Source: Weeksellaceae bacterium (GTDB lineage Bacteria > Bacteroidota > Bacteroidia > Flavobacteriales > Weeksellaceae). Taken from it: DNA of 54,372 nucleotides. Below the pieces are notes generated by a model. That model did no database searches, had not been told where the DNA came from, and saw nothing but the letters and a program-made list of their open reading frames with translations. Position numbers and translations under genes: made by a program. Positions 34,174-43,074 of this stretch are shown in pieces. Every line of letters begins with the position of its first letter. The stretch's first letter is position 1. The stretch spans positions 1 to 54,372 of the forward strand of contig JAKLPS010000003.1 of NCBI GenBank assembly GCA_022013695.1, read 5' to 3'.

Positions 34174-34992
34174 TTAGTTACAGTTTTTTTCAAAATAATT
34201 TGAGGTGCTAGCAGGATCATAGGTCGTATTAAAATAATTCCCATTAAAAACAAACGTTCCATTTAGCAAATCATAAGTTTTAGAATCTATTTTATTATAT
34301 ATATTACTTGAAAAAGCTGAATAAAAGGCTCCATTGATAAAAAATTTATCTTTTAGAAGATTCTCCTGTTTATCATAATCGGAATAGATAATCTCTGTTT
34401 TTCCGTTGATATTTCCGTCCAGGTTATATCTCCATTTTACGACTTTAGTTAGATTCCCATTTTCAACAGTCAAAGTTTTATTAAGTCTGTTGTTTAAAAT
34501 ACCATTGAACTTTTCCAATATTTGATTTCCTGAATATTCATAACTGAAATTTGTTGATATTGTATTATTTGAAACAGGAAACTTTGAAGTGATCTTTTGA
34601 CTCAAAAGTTTACCATTTTCTATCACAAATTCCTTGTCGTATGGTCTGATGCCCATATTAGCCGAAACTTTGACAAAAACAGTATTTCCCGAGTAGGTAA
34701 TTTCGTCTGATGCTGTATTACTTAAATAGAAACCGCCTAGATCTCCTGCCGAACTGGCAATCAAACCACCTATAACTTTATTAATCCTCTTTTGAGAATC
34801 ATATTCAAAAGTAAATTTGTTAAAATTCACATCAAAACTAGATGTTGAAATAGCCACATCATCAAACAAATAATTATGTCTTTTTGCTGTGACAATTTTA
34901 CACTGATTTTGAGGAGTTTCAGAATCATCTTCATCTCTGGAACAAGAAAAAAATGATAAAAATGCAAATGCTAATAAAAAGTGTTTTTTCAT
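34174..34992 (-). CDS. Lipoprotein of unknown function
   Basis: A 272-residue predicted lipoprotein: MKKHFLLAFAFLSFFSC ends in a lipobox Cys followed by acidic residues (SRDEDDSE). The rest is beta-rich with FEYDSQKRINKVIGG and FSYEYSGNQ-type strands, typical of secreted Bacteroidota proteins with YD-like repeats. I do not recognise a defined family. It is more AT-rich than the metabolic genes flanking it (11 bp and 0 bp gaps), so it looks inserted between lat and the ALDH gene but is probably in the same transcript. Confidence 0.75.
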   Translation of the reverse strand: MKKHFLLAFAFLSFFSCSRDEDDSETPQNQCKIVTAKRHNYLFDDVAISTSSFDVNFNKFTFEYDSQKRINKVIGGLIASSAGDLGGFYLSNTASDEITYSGNTVFVKVSANMGIRPYDKEFVIENGKLLSQKITSKFPVSNNTISTNFSYEYSGNQILEKFNGILNNRLNKTLTVENGNLTKVVKWRYNLDGNINGKTEIIYSDYDKQENLLKDKFFINGAFYSAFSSNIYNKIDSKTYDLLNGTFVFNGNYFNTTYDPASTSNYFEKNCN

Positions 34993-36531
34993 TTACAAAT
35001 CAAATTTAATTCCCTGAGCCAAAGGCAAACTGCTCGTATAATTAATCGTATTGGTTTGCCTTCTCATATAATATTTCCAGACATCGGAGCCGGATTCTCT
35101 TCCGCCGCCCGTTTCTTTTTCGCCGCCAAAAGCGCCACCAATTTCCGCACCTGAAGTTCCGATATTCACGTTGGCAATGCCACAATCGGAACCGCTGTTT
35201 GAAAGGAACAATTCTGCTTCTCTTAGATTTTGAGTCATTATTGCGGAGCTTAAACCTTGAGGAACATCGTTTTGTAAAGCGATTGCTTCGTCCAGAGTTT
35301 TATATTTAATCAAATAAAGAATTGGTGCAAAAGTCTCGTGCTGAACGATTTCGTAATGATTCTCCACCTCGGCAACGCAAGGTTTCACATAACAGCCGGA
35401 AGTGTAGTTCTCACCTTCCAAAACGCCACCTTCCACCACGAATTTTCCGCCTTCTGCTTTACATTTTTCGATGGAATCCAAATACTGTTGTACGGCAGCT
35501 TTGTCGATCAATGGACCAACGTGATTGGATTCGTCCAACGGATTTCCGATTTTTAATTGTCCATAAGCTTTCACCAAGCGGTTTCTCACTTCGTCATAAA
35601 CAGATTCGTGGATGATTAATCGTCTTGTAGAAGTACATCTTTGTCCGGCCGTTCCCACTGCGCCGAACACAGCGCCGATAATGCTCATATTGATATCGGC
35701 ATTTTCTGTGATAATAATTGCATTATTGCCGCCCAATTCCAGAATCGATTTTCCGAAACGTTTTGCCACGTTTTGTCCTACGATTCTTCCAACTCTGGTC
35801 GAGCCTGTGAAAGAAAGGAGCGAAATTCTTTTGTCGTTGACCAGTTTATCACCAATCTCGTGATCTGCGACGAGCACACTGGAAATCCCTTCCGGGAGAT
35901 TATTTTCTTTGATAACCTCTGCCAGAATATTTTGGCAGGCCAGGGCGCAGAGTGGCGTTTTCTCAGAGGGTTTCCAGATGACGACATTGCCGCAAACCAA
36001 AGACAGAGCAGCGTTCCAACTCCAAACGGCAACCGGGAAATTGAATGCAGAGATCACACCCACAATTCCCAACGGGTGATATTGCTCGTACATCCTATGG
36101 CCAGGCCTTTCGGAATGCATCGTGTAGCCGTGCAGCTGCCTAGACAGACCCAGCGCATAATCGCATATATCGATCATTTCCTGAACTTCGCCCATCCCTT
36201 CCTGCAAGGATTTGCCCATTTCGTAGGACACCAGTTTGCCCAAATCCGCTTTGTATTCTCTCAATTTATTTCCAAATTGACGCACCAGATCGCCACGTTT
36301 TGGAGAAGGAATTTGTCTGAATTCTTGATAGGCTTCCTGCGCTTTGGCGAGCACTTTTTCGTAGTCGGCTTGGTCAGCGGTTTGGATGGAGGCAATCACT
36401 TTTCCGTCTGCGGGAGAAATGCTGTCGATTGATTTTCCTGAGGAAAAAAAGTCTAATCCTGTGGAAGTTCCTTTGTTTTGCTGCGAAATGCCTAATTTTT
36501 TAAGGCTTTCTGATATGGAAATAGCGGACAT
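34993..36531 (-). CDS. Aldehyde dehydrogenase, ALDH7 (2-aminoadipate semialdehyde dehydrogenase) type
   Basis: NAD-dependent aldehyde dehydrogenase, 512 residues. Motifs are [21 protein letters not shown], the glutamate in [12 protein letters not shown] (about 262-273) and the catalytic Cys in [12 protein letters not shown] (about 297). The GGxN pattern and C-terminal [18 protein letters not shown] are typical of the ALDH7/antiquitin group, which oxidises 2-aminoadipate semialdehyde. With the lysine transaminase gene nearby, the likely job is lysine to 2-aminoadipate. Confidence 0.9.
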   Translation of the reverse strand: MSAISISESLKKLGISQQNKGTSTGLDFFSSGKSIDSISPADGKVIASIQTADQADYEKVLAKAQEAYQEFRQIPSPKRGDLVRQFGNKLREYKADLGKLVSYEMGKSLQEGMGEVQEMIDICDYALGLSRQLHGYTMHSERPGHRMYEQYHPLGIVGVISAFNFPVAVWSWNAALSLVCGNVVIWKPSEKTPLCALACQNILAEVIKENNLPEGISSVLVADHEIGDKLVNDKRISLLSFTGSTRVGRIVGQNVAKRFGKSILELGGNNAIIITENADINMSIIGAVFGAVGTAGQRCTSTRRLIIHESVYDEVRNRLVKAYGQLKIGNPLDESNHVGPLIDKAAVQQYLDSIEKCKAEGGKFVVEGGVLEGENYTSGCYVKPCVAEVENHYEIVQHETFAPILYLIKYKTLDEAIALQNDVPQGLSSAIMTQNLREAELFLSNSGSDCGIANVNIGTSGAEIGGAFGGEKETGGGRESGSDVWKYYMRRQTNTINYTSSLPLAQGIKFDL

Positions 36532-36684
36532 GAAATTGTATATTTTTAGAAGTCTCTAAAGATAAAAATATAATCTGACTGGCAAAATTAAAAGCTAACA
36601 AACGTTAATCATGAATCTAAATTTTCGCAACGATTGTAGAACAGTTAGCGTGCAGAACTGACGTAGAAATCGTTGAGGTTTTCT

Positions 36685-36692
36685 TATTTTTG
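36685..36692 (+). promoter_or_regulatory. Probable -7 box of the small membrane protein gene
   Basis: TATTTTTG fits TANNTTTG and lies 13 nt before ATG 36706. A -33 element is not clear. Confidence 0.35.
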
Positions 36693-36705
36693 AAAAAAAA
36701 TTTAA

Positions 36706-36891
36706 ATGGAAAAGTTTCCGGAGACTGAGGAGAAAAAATCGCCAAAATGGAAGGATTTGCTGAAGAAGTTTGGCATTGGCGGAATCATCTTTTTCACGGT
36801 CAAAGGCATTATCACTTCTACCCTCATCTATTTTCTTGGCAAAAATTTCTGGGCTATCATCAAAGACTATGTCGCGCAATGGGTTGATTAG
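36706..36891 (+). CDS. Small single-pass membrane protein
   Basis: A 61-residue protein with a charged N-terminus (MEKFPETEEKKSPKWKDLLKK) and one hydrophobic helix (FGIGGIIFFTVKGIITSTLIYFLG), then a short tail ending AQWVD. It has its own -7 box and a clean ATG, and is isolated between two minus-strand genes. It looks like a genuine small membrane protein. I do not know its function. An open frame on the opposite strand is a shadow. Confidence 0.7.
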   Translation: MEKFPETEEKKSPKWKDLLKKFGIGGIIFFTVKGIITSTLIYFLGKNFWAIIKDYVAQWVD

Positions 36892-36905
36892 CAAAACGGT
36901 ACACA

Positions 36906-37316
36906 TTATTTCATAGAAAGAACAATTCTGGTTTTATTGGTCAATTCAAATTTAGCCTTGTCATATTTCGGCGAAGAAAACTTGTTTTTAGCGTTATTGG
37001 AAATGGTATAATCTTCCTTCGGAACGCCTATCATATTGGTATCCAGTTTACCATTATCATTTTTATCGTGGAATGCCGACAGCGCATATTGCCCTGCAGG
37101 TACGTTTTTAAAAGTCACGATCGCTTCGTGCTTCCAGATTTTGGAAATATTTCCTAAATATACATTTTTGAGAAAATCTTTTTCAGAATTGTACAGTCCA
37201 ACATAGACTTTTCCTTTGTTATTGGATAGACCTTTGATGACCACTTCCAAATCGTAAGTATTTTGCGCAAAACCTAAAAAAGGGGAAAAAAAGAGAACAA
37301 TAAATATGCTTTTCAT
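36906..37316 (-). CDS. DUF2141 domain protein, secreted
   Basis: A 136-residue protein with signal peptide (MKSIFIVLFFSPFLGFAQ) and a beta-sandwich of the DUF2141 type: VVIKGLSNNKGKVYVGLYNSEKDF, FKNVPAGQYALSAFHDKNDNGKLDTNMIGVPKEDY. The DKNDNGKLD stretch looks like a calcium-binding loop. Periplasmic or exported. Function unknown. Confidence 0.88.
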   Translation of the reverse strand: MKSIFIVLFFSPFLGFAQNTYDLEVVIKGLSNNKGKVYVGLYNSEKDFLKNVYLGNISKIWKHEAIVTFKNVPAGQYALSAFHDKNDNGKLDTNMIGVPKEDYTISNNAKNKFSSPKYDKAKFELTNKTRIVLSMK

Positions 37317-37480
37317 AGTTTAAAAGACAATTGCGCTTTTCTCTTGATATCGAAAAATTACAACCGTAAAAAATAGAATAAATAGTAATGAGAAATCCGA
37401 AGACCAATTTTTTTAGACTGGCAATTACCGCGCCACCGGACTGCCAGAACCGGCAAAAATCCGCAGAGCAAGGCAATCTG

Positions 37481-38356
37481 CTAATGATAACCAAAGTTTT
37501 TGAGATCTCTGTCATTTTTCCGCCAATCTTTTTTCACTTTGACGAAAAGATTGAGATGGATTTTTTTGCCGAAAAATTTCTCTAAATCGATGCGCGCCTC
37601 TGTCCCCACTTTTTTGATCATTTCGCCTTTGTGGCCTATGATGATGCCTTTTTGCGTATCGCGCTCCACATAGATGATAGAATCTATAAAAATAATGCCT
37701 TCTTTTTCTTTAAACTGCTCCGTCACTACTTCAACAGCGTAAGGTATTTCCTTATCATAATTCAAAAGGATTTTTTCACGGATGGACTCATTGACGAAGA
37801 AACGTTCCGGCCTGTCGGTGTACATTTCTTTATCGTAATACGGCGGGTTTTCCGGCAGCATATCCTTTAGTTTTGGAAGAATGATATCGGTATTAAAGGC
37901 GTTAAGCGCAGAAATGGGCAGAATCTCGGCTTTTGGGATTCGCTCGTGCCACTCGGTTGCGGTTTTCTCCAAGGTTTCCTGATTGGTTTGATCTATTTTA
38001 TTGAGTAATATCAATACCGGAACGGGGATTTTGTTGAGCTTTTCGATCAGGAATTCGGACTGTTCGCCTTTATCCGTGACATCCACGATGTACAAAAACA
38101 CATCGGCGTCCTGCAAAGAATCTTTCACGAGATCCATCATTTTTTCCTGCAGACCATATTTGGGATCGAGCACGCCAGGCGTGTCGGAAAAAACGATTTG
38201 AAGATCATCCTCATTGTAAATTCCGAAAATCCTATGTCTGGTGGTTTGCGCTTTCTGCGTCACGATGGCCAGCTTCTCTCCCATCAATTGATTGAGAAGA
38301 GTAGATTTTCCCGCGTTTGGCTTCCCAACGATGTTTACGAATCCAGCTTTGTGCAT
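37481..38356 (-). CDS. era: GTPase Era
   Basis: Ribosome-assembly GTPase, 291 residues, binding 16S rRNA near its 3' end during 30S maturation. G1 is GKPNAGKSTLLNQ (11-23), G3 DTPG in FSDTPGVLDP, G4 NKID in LLNKIDQTN, and G5 ISALNAF. The C-terminal KH domain holds GIIIGHKGEMIKKVGTEARIDLEKFFGKKIHLNLFVKVKKDWR. Divergent from the nrnA-like gene. The 164 bp downstream contain a GC-rich inverted-repeat patch but no gene. Confidence 0.97.
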   Translation of the reverse strand: MHKAGFVNIVGKPNAGKSTLLNQLMGEKLAIVTQKAQTTRHRIFGIYNEDDLQIVFSDTPGVLDPKYGLQEKMMDLVKDSLQDADVFLYIVDVTDKGEQSEFLIEKLNKIPVPVLILLNKIDQTNQETLEKTATEWHERIPKAEILPISALNAFNTDIILPKLKDMLPENPPYYDKEMYTDRPERFFVNESIREKILLNYDKEIPYAVEVVTEQFKEKEGIIFIDSIIYVERDTQKGIIIGHKGEMIKKVGTEARIDLEKFFGKKIHLNLFVKVKKDWRKNDRDLKNFGYH

Positions 38357-38421
38357 TGACTTGAGTTAAATAACCAAATGATTAATTAAAATTTAAACAC
38401 TCAATTGTAGAAGTGATGGTG

Positions 38422-38429
38422 CAAAGTTA
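38422..38429 (-). promoter_or_regulatory. Probable -7 box of era
   Basis: TAACTTTG on the minus strand fits TANNTTTG, 66 nt before the era start. No clear -33 element. Confidence 0.4.
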
Positions 38430-38540
38430 AGGAATTTCTAAGGTTATGCTTCTATAAATCATAATATTAAATGTATCAACAAGTTATCTATCCATTCAAA
38501 AAAATATTTTTAATTTAAATCATCAACATTCATCCTGAGA

Positions 38541-38570
38541 AAATCGGTTCAAATTTGAGCCGATTTTTTT
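38541..38570 (+). terminator. Orphan terminator-like hairpin in a divergent gap
   Basis: AAATCGG (38541-38547) and CCGATTT (38560-38566) with a further self-complementary TCAAATTTGA core, followed by a T run on the plus strand only. No plus-strand gene lies upstream before the era start at 38356, so it would end an unannotated transcript from 38357-38540 or insulate the next gene. Confidence 0.6.
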
Positions 38571-38582
38571 ATTTTAAAGTTT

Positions 38583-38590
38583 TACCTTTG
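38583..38590 (+). promoter_or_regulatory. Probable -7 box of the nrnA-like gene
   Basis: TACCTTTG fits TANNTTTG, 26 nt before the start. It lies just after the orphan terminator hairpin. Confidence 0.45.
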
Positions 38591-38616
38591 GAACTTCACT
38601 TTTTCAAACTTCGTTT

Positions 38617-39621
38617 ATGTTCACAGCCAAAGAAATTTCAGAGATCAACGCGCTCCTCGTTCCGGAAAACAACATCGTCATCGTAACCCATCACAACCCC
38701 GACGGCGACGCCATTGGCTCTACTCTTGGACTGAAACATTACTTGAAAACAAAAGGAATCGACGCCACCGTCATCGTTCCAAACGACTTTCCAAAATTCC
38801 TGAAATGGATGCCGGAAGCCAAGAAAATCGTGATCGGCGAATACAAAAGAAAAGCAGCCGGCGAGGCGATTTATAACGCCGATGTTATCTTCTGTCTCGA
38901 TTTTAACTCTCCTACAAGGATTGGACTTCTCGGCGATTGGGTGACAAAAGCTAAGGCCAAAAAAATCCTGATCGATCATCATCAGATGCCCGATAAATTT
39001 GATTACGTCTATTCCGACGTCACGATTCCGGCCACTTGCCAGATGGTTTATCATTTCATCCAAGCCAATCATGACGAAAAATCTGTGAATCTGGATATCG
39101 CGCAATGTCTATATACCGGCATAATGACCGATACAGGCGGTTTCCGCTACCGATCGACGAGCGCGAGCACCCACCGGATTGTGGCCGATTTGATCGAGAA
39201 AGGTGCCGATCCGGCGTTCATCAGCTCCAACACTTGGGACACCAATACGATTTCCCGTTTACATTTACTTTCGCTCGTGCTCAGCAGAATCGAATTGACA
39301 AAGGAAGGAAAAGTGGCCATCCTCTGGCTAAAACGGTCGGAACTTAAGGAATATGGCTTCGACAAAGGCGATACCGAAGGTTTTGTGAATTACGGCCTGA
39401 GCGTCATCGGCACCAAAATGGCGGCTTTTTTTATGGAAGATCTTTACGAAGATTTTATCAAGATCTCTTTCCGATCCAAAGATTCGGTGGATACCAATCA
39501 GTTTGCGAGAAAATATTTCAACGGCGGCGGCCACATCAATGCTGCCGGCGGGAAATATTTCAAATCGATCGAGGAAACCATTGCCGATTTCAAGGAAAAG
39601 GTTGAGGCTGAGGATTTCTAA
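38617..39621 (+). CDS. DHH-family phosphoesterase, NrnA-like
   Basis: A 334-residue two-domain DHH/DHHA1 enzyme. It has VTHHNPDGDAIGSTLGL (metal ligands), FCLDFNSP, LIDHHQMPDKF (the DHH motif near 125) and the DHHA1 substrate loop GGGHINAAGGKYF near 307. NrnA enzymes degrade nano-RNAs and convert pAp to AMP. The assignment to that subgroup is by length and motif layout. Confidence 0.9.
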   Translation: MFTAKEISEINALLVPENNIVIVTHHNPDGDAIGSTLGLKHYLKTKGIDATVIVPNDFPKFLKWMPEAKKIVIGEYKRKAAGEAIYNADVIFCLDFNSPTRIGLLGDWVTKAKAKKILIDHHQMPDKFDYVYSDVTIPATCQMVYHFIQANHDEKSVNLDIAQCLYTGIMTDTGGFRYRSTSASTHRIVADLIEKGADPAFISSNTWDTNTISRLHLLSLVLSRIELTKEGKVAILWLKRSELKEYGFDKGDTEGFVNYGLSVIGTKMAAFFMEDLYEDFIKISFRSKDSVDTNQFARKYFNGGGHINAAGGKYFKSIEETIADFKEKVEAEDF

Positions 39622-39662
39622 AAGTCTATCTGATTGATTTTCAAATAATTCAAAATTTTACA

Positions 39663-40448
39663 TCAAAAAATAAACTTTTTGGGCAGGTGATGCAGCAATT
39701 CTGTGTTGATAATCGCGGCGCAAATCTCGGGTTTTTCCCAATGCCCGTTGTGTCCGCAATCCAGAACGTAGGATTTGATGTTCGTGTTATCCGGCAGATT
39801 TTTGATGGTTTTTTCAGAATTGACCGCCGAATCGTGTTTGCCGGCAAGAACCAGTATTTTCCCCTCGAAGTCTTCCAAAACTTTAGCGCGGTCTGGTCGT
39901 TCTATCATTCCCTTTTGCGAAGCCAAAACACCATCAACGGACGATGTGTAGGCAATTTCCTTCGCAATTTCGATTTTATGTTCCAGAACATCGTGTTCGT
40001 TGGGATTGAAAAGATTTGGGACGCTGGCGTTGACGAAAGCCCGGAAATTTTCTTTGATGATTCGCAACCCTTTGGTTCTGGTTTGTTTTTTTTCCTCGTC
40101 GTCGGCAAAATAGGTTGAAAAAAATAGCGTGAAAGATTTCAAAAGTAGCGGATATTTTTCGGCAAAAGCCAAGGTAATGTAGCCGCCCATCGAGTGTCCC
40201 AGCAAGTGGAAGTCTTTCAATTTCAAATGATCGGTCACTTTTTTGACTTCCTCCGCCATCAGATCCATCGTTTGGATTTCTGCCACAACTTCCGACTTTC
40301 CGAAGCCCGGCAAATCGATTTTGATCAATTGAAATTTGTCCGACAGGTAAGGTATCACATCGTCCCAAATGGAGAGATTTTCCATAAAACCGTGGAGCAA
40401 AACCAAGCTTTCTGTTCCGTTTCCTTCTATTTCGTAGTTAAGCATCAT
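39663..40448 (-). CDS. Alpha/beta hydrolase
   Basis: A 261-residue alpha/beta-hydrolase fold protein. The nucleophile elbow is LLGHSMGGYITLAF with Ser 86, the oxyanion loop VLLHGFMEN, the likely acid in LVLAGKHDSAV, and the base His in CGHNGHWEKPE. Substrate unknown; the shape fits the MhpC/BioH-like group of small esterases. Two adjacent ATGs (40448, 40445) are possible. Its start lies one base after the stop of the upstream lipoprotein gene, so the two are probably translated together. Confidence 0.88.
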   Translation of the reverse strand: MMLNYEIEGNGTESLVLLHGFMENLSIWDDVIPYLSDKFQLIKIDLPGFGKSEVVAEIQTMDLMAEEVKKVTDHLKLKDFHLLGHSMGGYITLAFAEKYPLLLKSFTLFFSTYFADDEEKKQTRTKGLRIIKENFRAFVNASVPNLFNPNEHDVLEHKIEIAKEIAYTSSVDGVLASQKGMIERPDRAKVLEDFEGKILVLAGKHDSAVNSEKTIKNLPDNTNIKSYVLDCGHNGHWEKPEICAAIINTELLHHLPKKFIF

Positions 40449-40449
40449 T

Positions 40450-40947
40450 TTACATTTTAATGATTATTTGGTCGGCAAATCCCGAGCTGTTAACCGATTC
40501 GTGAAGCTTGAAGGTTTTGCCGCCGTCTTTTGTAGAAAAGTTTCTCTTGCCACTTCGCATATCCAGCTTTCCGTTGTCGTTGTCGGAAATGCTTTGTTTG
40601 ATGGTTCCGTCAAATTTAAGATTTTTTGGCGAAGTCATTCTGGCGGTTCCGTCAATCATCAGAAACTGCTTGCCGTCGGTTTGTTTGCCTGAAATCCGGT
40701 ACTCGTCCTGGCCGGTTTTTGTAAAAGTGATTTTTCCCGTTCCCTTCAGCATATCGTGTGTCAAAACATGTGTTCCTTCGAGGTTTTTGAATCCACGCCT
40801 TCCTAAAATACTGTCGTTGATTTGAGTCCGTACAAGGTTGATAGAATCGATGATTTTTGCGCTATCGACTTTGGAAATACTTTTTTCCGCAGGTTTATTA
40901 CACGAAAAAATTAAAATTAAACCAAAAATCGACCAAAGCTGTTTCAT
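40450..40947 (-). CDS. Small lipoprotein of unknown function
   Basis: A 165-residue predicted lipoprotein (MKQLWSIFGLILIFSC, lipobox Cys16). A short Ser/Lys-rich linker precedes a beta-strand-rich domain with GTGKITFTKTGQDEYRISGKQ and FDGTIKQSISDNDNGKLDMRSG. No family recognised. Its stop is one base before the hydrolase start. Confidence 0.75.
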   Translation of the reverse strand: MKQLWSIFGLILIFSCNKPAEKSISKVDSAKIIDSINLVRTQINDSILGRRGFKNLEGTHVLTHDMLKGTGKITFTKTGQDEYRISGKQTDGKQFLMIDGTARMTSPKNLKFDGTIKQSISDNDNGKLDMRSGKRNFSTKDGGKTFKLHESVNSSGFADQIIIKM

Positions 40948-41007
40948 TGCTAAAATTTTCTTCTAAAATAAATATTTTTTAGGAAAAAGATCGACTTGAT
41001 TTGGAAA

Positions 41008-43065
41008 TTAATTCGTTTCGTTTTTATAAAAATCGATACCGCATTGGAGGAATTTTTTGAACTCTTCTTTGGGCATATATCCGGAAACCGGAATGTTGAT
41101 CACTTTTTGATCGGGCGTTACCAACACATAGTGTGGCTGGGAATTGTTATTAAAATTAACCTGCTGAAACAAGCTCCATTTATCGCCGATGGTTTTGATT
41201 TTTTTCATTTGGCCATCGCCCATATCGATTTTGATTTGCTCATTTTGCGGCAGTTCTTCTTTATCATCCACATAAACGGAAGCAATGATGAGCTCATTTT
41301 GGAGAATCGGCAAAACATCATCCTGACTCCATACAAATTCCTCCATTTTTCGGCAATTTTCGCAACCGTAACCCGTAAAATCTATCAATACAGGTTTATT
41401 CTCTTTCTTCGCCACTTCTATCGCCTCGAAATAATTATGATATGGTTTTAAACCCAATATTCCGTCTTTTTCGTCGTGAAAATAACTGACATTCAAGGGT
41501 GGCAAAATCCCGCTCAGCATCTGTAATTTGGGTTTCTCGGACGGGATCAATCCTTGGATCAAATAAACCACAAACACAATTCCGAAAACCCCGAGAATCC
41601 TTCTTCCCAAACCGATTTTTGGATTTTTGTCATCGTGCGGAAATCTGATTTTTCCAAACAGATAGAGCACCAATCCGATGGCAATGATGATCCAAAGCAC
41701 AATAAACAATTCTCTTTTCAGGAAAAATGTTTTGGAAACCAAATCTGCTTTGGACAAAAATTTCAAAGCCAGAGCCAACTCGATGAAACCCAAAACGACT
41801 TTCACAGAGTTCATCCAACCGCCCGATTTTGGCAAACTTTGCAAGGCTTGCGGGAACAAAGCCAGCAATCCGAAAACCAATGCCCAAGCCAATCCGAAAC
41901 CGGCCAACGCGAAGGTCAATAAGGTGGGAACATTCTTTGCGCCGGCAACCACGCCGCCCAATAAACTGCCCAAAATAGGTCCTGTGCAGGAGAAGGAAAC
42001 GATGACCAATGTCAATGCCATAAAGAAAATCCCGATGAGCCCGCCGGCGTCCTCGGCTTTGGAAGAGCGGTTGGCAACCCAGCTTGGCAAAGTGATTTCG
42101 TAATAGCCAAAAAAACTCAATGCGAAGAAAAGGAATATCGCAAAGAAAAATAAGTTGAGCCAAATATTCGTCGAAATCTGATTGAAAATATTCCCGGAAA
42201 TGCCCTCGATAATATGAAAGGGAATGCTCAACAAAACAAAAATCAGTAAAATGAAAAATCCGTAGAGCAAGGCGTCTCGTCTGCCTTTCGCCTTATCTTT
42301 GCTGCCTTTGGTGAAAAATGAAACCGTCAACGGAATCATAGGGAAAACGCACGGCGTGAGCAACGCGATTAATCCGCCGAGGAAACCGAGACCCAAAACC
42401 AGCCAATTGTCGTTGGCCAATTTTTGTGGCGCCGTGCCACAAGTGGTCAACGGATTTTTAAAGTCTAAAGCGTTGATTTTCAATCCTGTTTGGTTGCCGC
42501 TTGCTGGTGCGGAAACGGCGGCTACTTCTGTTTTAGAATCAGGAACTGGTGCGGAGATGCTGTCGGTTTTTAGATCCTGTTTTTCCACTTCCGAAACGGC
42601 AGTTGCTGCGATTTGCTTTTGAAACTCTAAAGTATTCGGCGCGAGGCAAACCTTGTCGTTGCAAGTTTGATAAGTGATTTCTGCCGTAATAGTCGATGCT
42701 TTGGAGGGATTTTTGGGTTTAAATTTTTGTTTGAAAACCACCTGATCGGAATAATAAACGATCTGCGTTCCGAAAGCTTCCGAGAATTCGTCGTGTTTTT
42801 TCCCCACTTCGATCACTTTTCCGATTAATTGGATGCCGTCCGGAGAAGCGATTTTAAACTCCGTCGGGATGCCGGAATCCGGCGGAAGATCTTGCGAATA
42901 GATGTGCCATTGGTCCTCGATCGTTGCCGTGAGAACGGCTTCGTATTGATCCTTTCCCGCGGCAACCACGTCGAATTTGAATTTGACGGGATTTTTGATC
43001 TGCGCATTGAAAACGCTTATTATCAATATAAAAAGTGCGGATAACACCCGTTTTAGATCTTTCAT
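41008..43065 (-). CDS. DsbD-like thiol:disulfide interchange protein
   Basis: A 685-residue inner-membrane electron carrier that passes reducing power from cytoplasmic thioredoxin to the periplasm. It has a signal peptide and N-terminal DsbD-alpha-like domain (with TCNDKVCLAP near 150). Eight or so transmembrane segments carry the CcdA-type cysteines in TPCVFPMIPLT and SFSCTGPILG. A C-terminal thioredoxin domain has the active site GYGCENCRKMEE (CENC). All three redox pairs appear present, so it looks complete. It is 9 bp downstream of tilS. Confidence 0.93.
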   Translation of the reverse strand: MKDLKRVLSALFILIISVFNAQIKNPVKFKFDVVAAGKDQYEAVLTATIEDQWHIYSQDLPPDSGIPTEFKIASPDGIQLIGKVIEVGKKHDEFSEAFGTQIVYYSDQVVFKQKFKPKNPSKASTITAEITYQTCNDKVCLAPNTLEFQKQIAATAVSEVEKQDLKTDSISAPVPDSKTEVAAVSAPASGNQTGLKINALDFKNPLTTCGTAPQKLANDNWLVLGLGFLGGLIALLTPCVFPMIPLTVSFFTKGSKDKAKGRRDALLYGFFILLIFVLLSIPFHIIEGISGNIFNQISTNIWLNLFFFAIFLFFALSFFGYYEITLPSWVANRSSKAEDAGGLIGIFFMALTLVIVSFSCTGPILGSLLGGVVAGAKNVPTLLTFALAGFGLAWALVFGLLALFPQALQSLPKSGGWMNSVKVVLGFIELALALKFLSKADLVSKTFFLKRELFIVLWIIIAIGLVLYLFGKIRFPHDDKNPKIGLGRRILGVFGIVFVVYLIQGLIPSEKPKLQMLSGILPPLNVSYFHDEKDGILGLKPYHNYFEAIEVAKKENKPVLIDFTGYGCENCRKMEEFVWSQDDVLPILQNELIIASVYVDDKEELPQNEQIKIDMGDGQMKKIKTIGDKWSLFQQVNFNNNSQPHYVLVTPDQKVINIPVSGYMPKEEFKKFLQCGIDFYKNETN

Positions 43066-43074
43066 TTTTTGATT

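Noticed and set aside
35641-36432. 263-codon plus-strand frame inside the aldehyde dehydrogenase
   Set aside because: Shadow of a well-supported gene; composition unlike a protein.
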